Source of the DNA: Methanocorpusculum sp.
GTDB taxonomy: Archaea; Halobacteriota; Methanomicrobia; Methanomicrobiales; Methanocorpusculaceae
Direction: 5' to 3'
DNA length: 8,154 nucleotides
Assembly (NCBI GenBank): GCA_017622255.1
Contig: JAGARL010000181.1
Coordinates: 1-8,154, forward strand
Shown here: positions 6,487 to 8,154 of the stretch, piece by piece
Numbering within the stretch: the stretch's first letter is position 1
How the letters are laid out: every line of letters begins with the position of its first letter
Notes under the pieces: generated by a model
The model's database searches: none
The model's input: the letters and a program-made list of their open reading frames with translations, nothing else
Told to the model about the DNA's origin: nothing
Made by a program: the position numbers and the translations under genes

Positions 6487-6520
6487 TTTCCTCTTTTTCT
6501 CTGTTTTGTTTTTGTATTTT
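6487..6520 (+). terminator. T-rich archaeal terminator after the four-gene cluster
   Basis: Several T-runs (TTT, TTTTT, TTTT, TTTTT, TTTT) fall within about 35 bases, starting a few bases after the TGA at 6480-6482. There is no obvious hairpin, which fits the U-tract-based termination of archaeal RNA polymerase. No comparable tract occurs between the genes from 1912 to 6482, which supports their being one transcript. Confidence 0.65.
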
Positions 6521-6573
6521 GTGTGGGATGATGGTTGACTTTCGCGTCGGAAAATCCCCCTGCAGATTTCAAC

Positions 6574-6597
6574 AAAAAAGAAGGTGAATATTTCACC
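6574..6597 (-). terminator. Hairpin plus T6 terminator of the site-2 protease gene
   Basis: On the minus strand GGTGAA and TTCACC form a 6-base-pair stem with a 3-base loop (6583-6597), followed at once by TTCTTTTTT (down to 6574). The stem includes the TGA stop codon of the protease gene (6593-6595). It looks like a bacterial-type terminator, although in Archaea the T-tract itself may do most of the work. Confidence 0.5.
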
Positions 6598-7918
6598 ACA
6601 TATATGGCATCACAATCATCAGCACAACAACCAGAATCAGCACATAGGTTACCATACCGCAGATCTGGAATGCCCGCTTTTCATCCACACCGATTTTGCG
6701 GCAGAGATGCCGCAGACTTTCTCGAAGCATCTGTCCGCCGTCAAGCCCGCCAAGCGGGAGCGCATTGAATATTCCAAGGAGCAGGTTTAACCAGGCACAC
6801 CAGAACAGCAGGTGCACAATTCCCCAGTAGCCGAAGAAGGGAGCCGCAAGAATTGCCGGGTCCGGGGAATCTGCGACAATGAATCCCAGAACATCCATGC
6901 CGGCCATTGACGAAAACGGCAGAACCAGGAATGCCATGAATGCCGCCGCACCTTCTGCAAACGACGTCGGATTCGTCATCATATGGAGCGCATCGACCAA
7001 GGTCTGCGGGTCGGAGAAGGAGATTCCGATAAATCCGGTGCCACTTTCTGTATCGGTAATGGAGGATTCCAAATCGTCCGGGATTGCCGCGAGTGTGATA
7101 TCATAGGATTGCGGCGCTCCCTTGTATTCACCCTTGAGCGTAATCACCTGTCCCGGCTTCGTATCGGAAAGGGCGAGTGTTACGTCCTCTAAGGAATAGA
7201 CAGCCGTTCCGTCAATGTCTGTAACTATCAGTCCCGGGGGAACGCCTGCCTCTTCTGCCGGATAGCCGGAATACACCCCGTACACATACGGATGGTCTCC
7301 CGGAACAGCCATTCCAAGAAGGGCTGCCAGCAGAACCAGACAGATGGTTCCAACCACCATATTATTCGTAATACCTGCCGCAAACATCCGAAGCTTCGAC
7401 CCGAGCGCGGCTTTTTCCACATCCTCTCCGTACGACTCCACAAACGCTCCAATCGGGATAATCAGCGTCAGAAGACCGGTGGACTTAACCCGCATCTTCT
7501 CCACGCGGGAGATAATACCGTGCCCTGCCTCATGGATAATCATCGCAAAGAACAGCGCAAACCACACCGCAAAGGTTGACGGAACATAACTGTTCAGTCC
7601 CGGAATCAGCAGTAAATCCTGCGGCGGAATCGGGTCTGTCTGCACCGTCAGCGAAAGAATGCCCGAGACCAGAAACATCACGGTCACCACAACTGCACAG
7701 AGAAGGGTTATCAAAACTCCGGCCGTTGCATAAGCATAGAGCAGTTTCTTCGGACGCGCCAGCGTATCAAAAAATCCTACCCGCTCCGTTTTAATCATGA
7801 TGCATGGGCCCATGAAATCAATTACGTGCGGCAGAACCTTTCTGGATTTGAGATAATAATACACGCAGGCGTAGACCATCAGCGCAATTATTACCGGAAT
7901 CAGCCAGTTGAAATCCAT
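6593..7918 (-). CDS. M50-family site-2 protease with PDZ domain, 441 aa
   Basis: This is a polytopic intramembrane zinc metalloprotease of the S2P class. Hydrophobic segments lie near residues 5-23, 62-90, 115-130, 178-205, 322-345, 362-388 and 420-440. The zinc motif is HEAGH (His129, Glu130, His133) inside a membrane helix. The third ligand is Asp393 in NALPLGGLDGG, the family's LDG motif near the C-terminal end. A PDZ domain lies between them at about 210-282 (GVYSGYPAEEAGVPPGLIVTDIDGTAV). This is the usual order for archaeal and bacterial S2P proteins with a PDZ domain, which cut membrane-bound regulators or leftover peptides. The catalytic residues are all present. The gene is convergent with the four-gene cluster and not obviously linked to it. 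Its substrate is unknown; a membrane-anchored regulator such as the one at the left edge is possible but unsupported. Confidence 0.92.
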   Translation of the reverse strand: MDFNWLIPVIIALMVYACVYYYLKSRKVLPHVIDFMGPCIMIKTERVGFFDTLARPKKLLYAYATAGVLITLLCAVVVTVMFLVSGILSLTVQTDPIPPQDLLLIPGLNSYVPSTFAVWFALFFAMIIHEAGHGIISRVEKMRVKSTGLLTLIIPIGAFVESYGEDVEKAALGSKLRMFAAGITNNMVVGTICLVLLAALLGMAVPGDHPYVYGVYSGYPAEEAGVPPGLIVTDIDGTAVYSLEDVTLALSDTKPGQVITLKGEYKGAPQSYDITLAAIPDDLESSITDTESGTGFIGISFSDPQTLVDALHMMTNPTSFAEGAAAFMAFLVLPFSSMAGMDVLGFIVADSPDPAILAAPFFGYWGIVHLLFWCAWLNLLLGIFNALPLGGLDGGQMLRESLRHLCRKIGVDEKRAFQICGMVTYVLILVVVLMIVMPYMW

Positions 7919-7961
7919 TTCTCTATATTTGTACGTCTGCGGGGTTTAAGAGGTTGTTTGT

Positions 7962-7985
7962 ATCCCTGCGCGATAAATGCAGGAT
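7962..7985 (-). promoter_or_regulatory. Candidate TATA box within an inverted repeat, upstream of the site-2 protease gene
   Basis: On the minus strand ATTTATC (7972-7978) resembles an archaeal TATA box and lies about 55 bases before the ATG. It would place transcription start near 7950 and give a leader of about 30 bases. It is flanked by arms CCTGC and GCAGG (7965-7969 and 7979-7983), which extend outward to ATC/GAT with one unpaired base. A palindrome over a TATA box is a classic layout for a repressor operator. An alternative promoter is TTAAA near 7945-7949, spaced for a leaderless message. Confidence 0.35.
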
Positions 7986-8023
7986 TCACAGAGAAAAACC
8001 CTCGCTATGCTACTGCATATCAC

Positions 8024-8080
8024 AGAAAAAACCGTGCATGCGTCTGAAATTATTTATTGCGGTTTTCTGCTTTCTTTTTT
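8024..8080 (+). terminator. Weak hairpin followed by T-tract, gene-less context
   Basis: AAAACCG (8028-8034) pairs with CGGTTTT (8060-8066) for 7 base pairs, with two more pairs beyond a 2-base bulge. The loop is long, about 25 bases. TTTCTTTTTT follows at 8071-8080. On the + strand this resembles a terminator, but no + strand gene precedes it. It may end a short non-coding transcript or be a chance feature of AT-rich spacer DNA. Confidence 0.22.
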
Positions 8081-8154
8081 GAATCGGTGCAATATTCTTC
8101 GCCGAAATGACTGTCAGTCGAATAGATTTTAATAGGATATTATGCAAACATATA

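Larger units (their letters stand above)
7919..8154. other. Right-end intergenic region, 236 bases
   Basis: No supportable gene lies here. It contains the inverted repeat described for 7962-7985, an imperfect direct repeat (CACAGAGAAAAACC at 7987-8000 and CACAGAAAAAACC at 8021-8033), a weak stem with a T-tract at 8024-8080, and an AT-rich box TTTTAATA at 8127-8134. The last could be the TATA element of a + strand gene starting near or beyond the window edge. The region is more AT-rich than the genes, as expected for archaeal promoter DNA. Confidence 0.6.

Noticed and set aside
6584..6790. His/Asn/Gln-rich + strand frame
   Set aside because: It is antisense to the C-terminus of the site-2 protease, and its composition reflects the complement of membrane-helix codons.
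7803..7814. Perfect 12-base palindrome CATGGGCCCATG
   Set aside because: It is inside the site-2 protease coding sequence, encoding part of a conserved Met-Gly-Pro segment, so it is most likely incidental.
8142..8154. Start of a new + strand gene at ATG 8142
   Set aside because: Only four codons are visible and no ribosome-binding site precedes it, so there is nothing to support a coding call.

Overview
The window most likely comes from a methanogenic euryarchaeon of the Methanomicrobiales, possibly near Methanocorpusculum. This is inferred from protein flavour and not from a database match. The signs are a membrane-tethered tandem winged-helix regulator of the type common in these methanogens, starts with no or very short leaders and few Shine-Dalgarno sites, T-rich archaeal terminators, an archaeal site-2 protease, and a stand-alone uroporphyrinogen-III synthase. 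Base composition is even and codon use looks uniform, so nothing points to recent transfer. No tRNA, rRNA, CRISPR array or insertion sequence is visible.

Layout, left to right. Positions 2-466 (+) hold the 3' end of a gene that starts outside the window; it encodes a probable membrane-anchored regulator with two winged-helix domains. Positions 535-1134 (+) encode a compact transglutaminase-like enzyme with an intact Cys-His-Asp triad. Positions 1166-1846 (+) encode uroporphyrinogen-III synthase (hemD), needed for the tetrapyrroles of methanogens (F430, corrinoid, siroheme). After a 65-base gap come four closely packed + strand genes: a DJ-1/PfpI-family protein (1912-2424), a 612-residue TPR-type helical-repeat protein with a C-terminal winged helix (2428-4266), a P-loop ATPase of the BrxC/BrxD (DUF2791) family (4250-5536), and an OB-fold plus HD-domain protein of the YhaM 3'-5' exoribonuclease type (5541-6482). 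A T-rich terminator follows. A convergent gene (6593-7918, -) encodes a PDZ-containing M50 site-2 protease. The last 236 bases are an intergenic region with promoter-like elements and inverted repeats but no gene I can support.

The most interesting part is 1912-6482. Gaps of 3 and 4 bases and one 17-base overlap suggest a single transcript. The last three genes look like a module: a helical scaffold carrying a nucleic-acid-binding domain, an ATPase related to those of BREX phage-defence systems, and an RNase-like HD enzyme. None of the other BREX core genes (pglZ, pglX, brxL, brxB) is present, so a BREX label inherited from the ATPase domain would mislead. The module may be an undescribed RNA- or DNA-processing or defence machine; that function is inference. 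A second signal is the near absence of the tetranucleotide GATC, found only twice in 8154 bases by manual scan.
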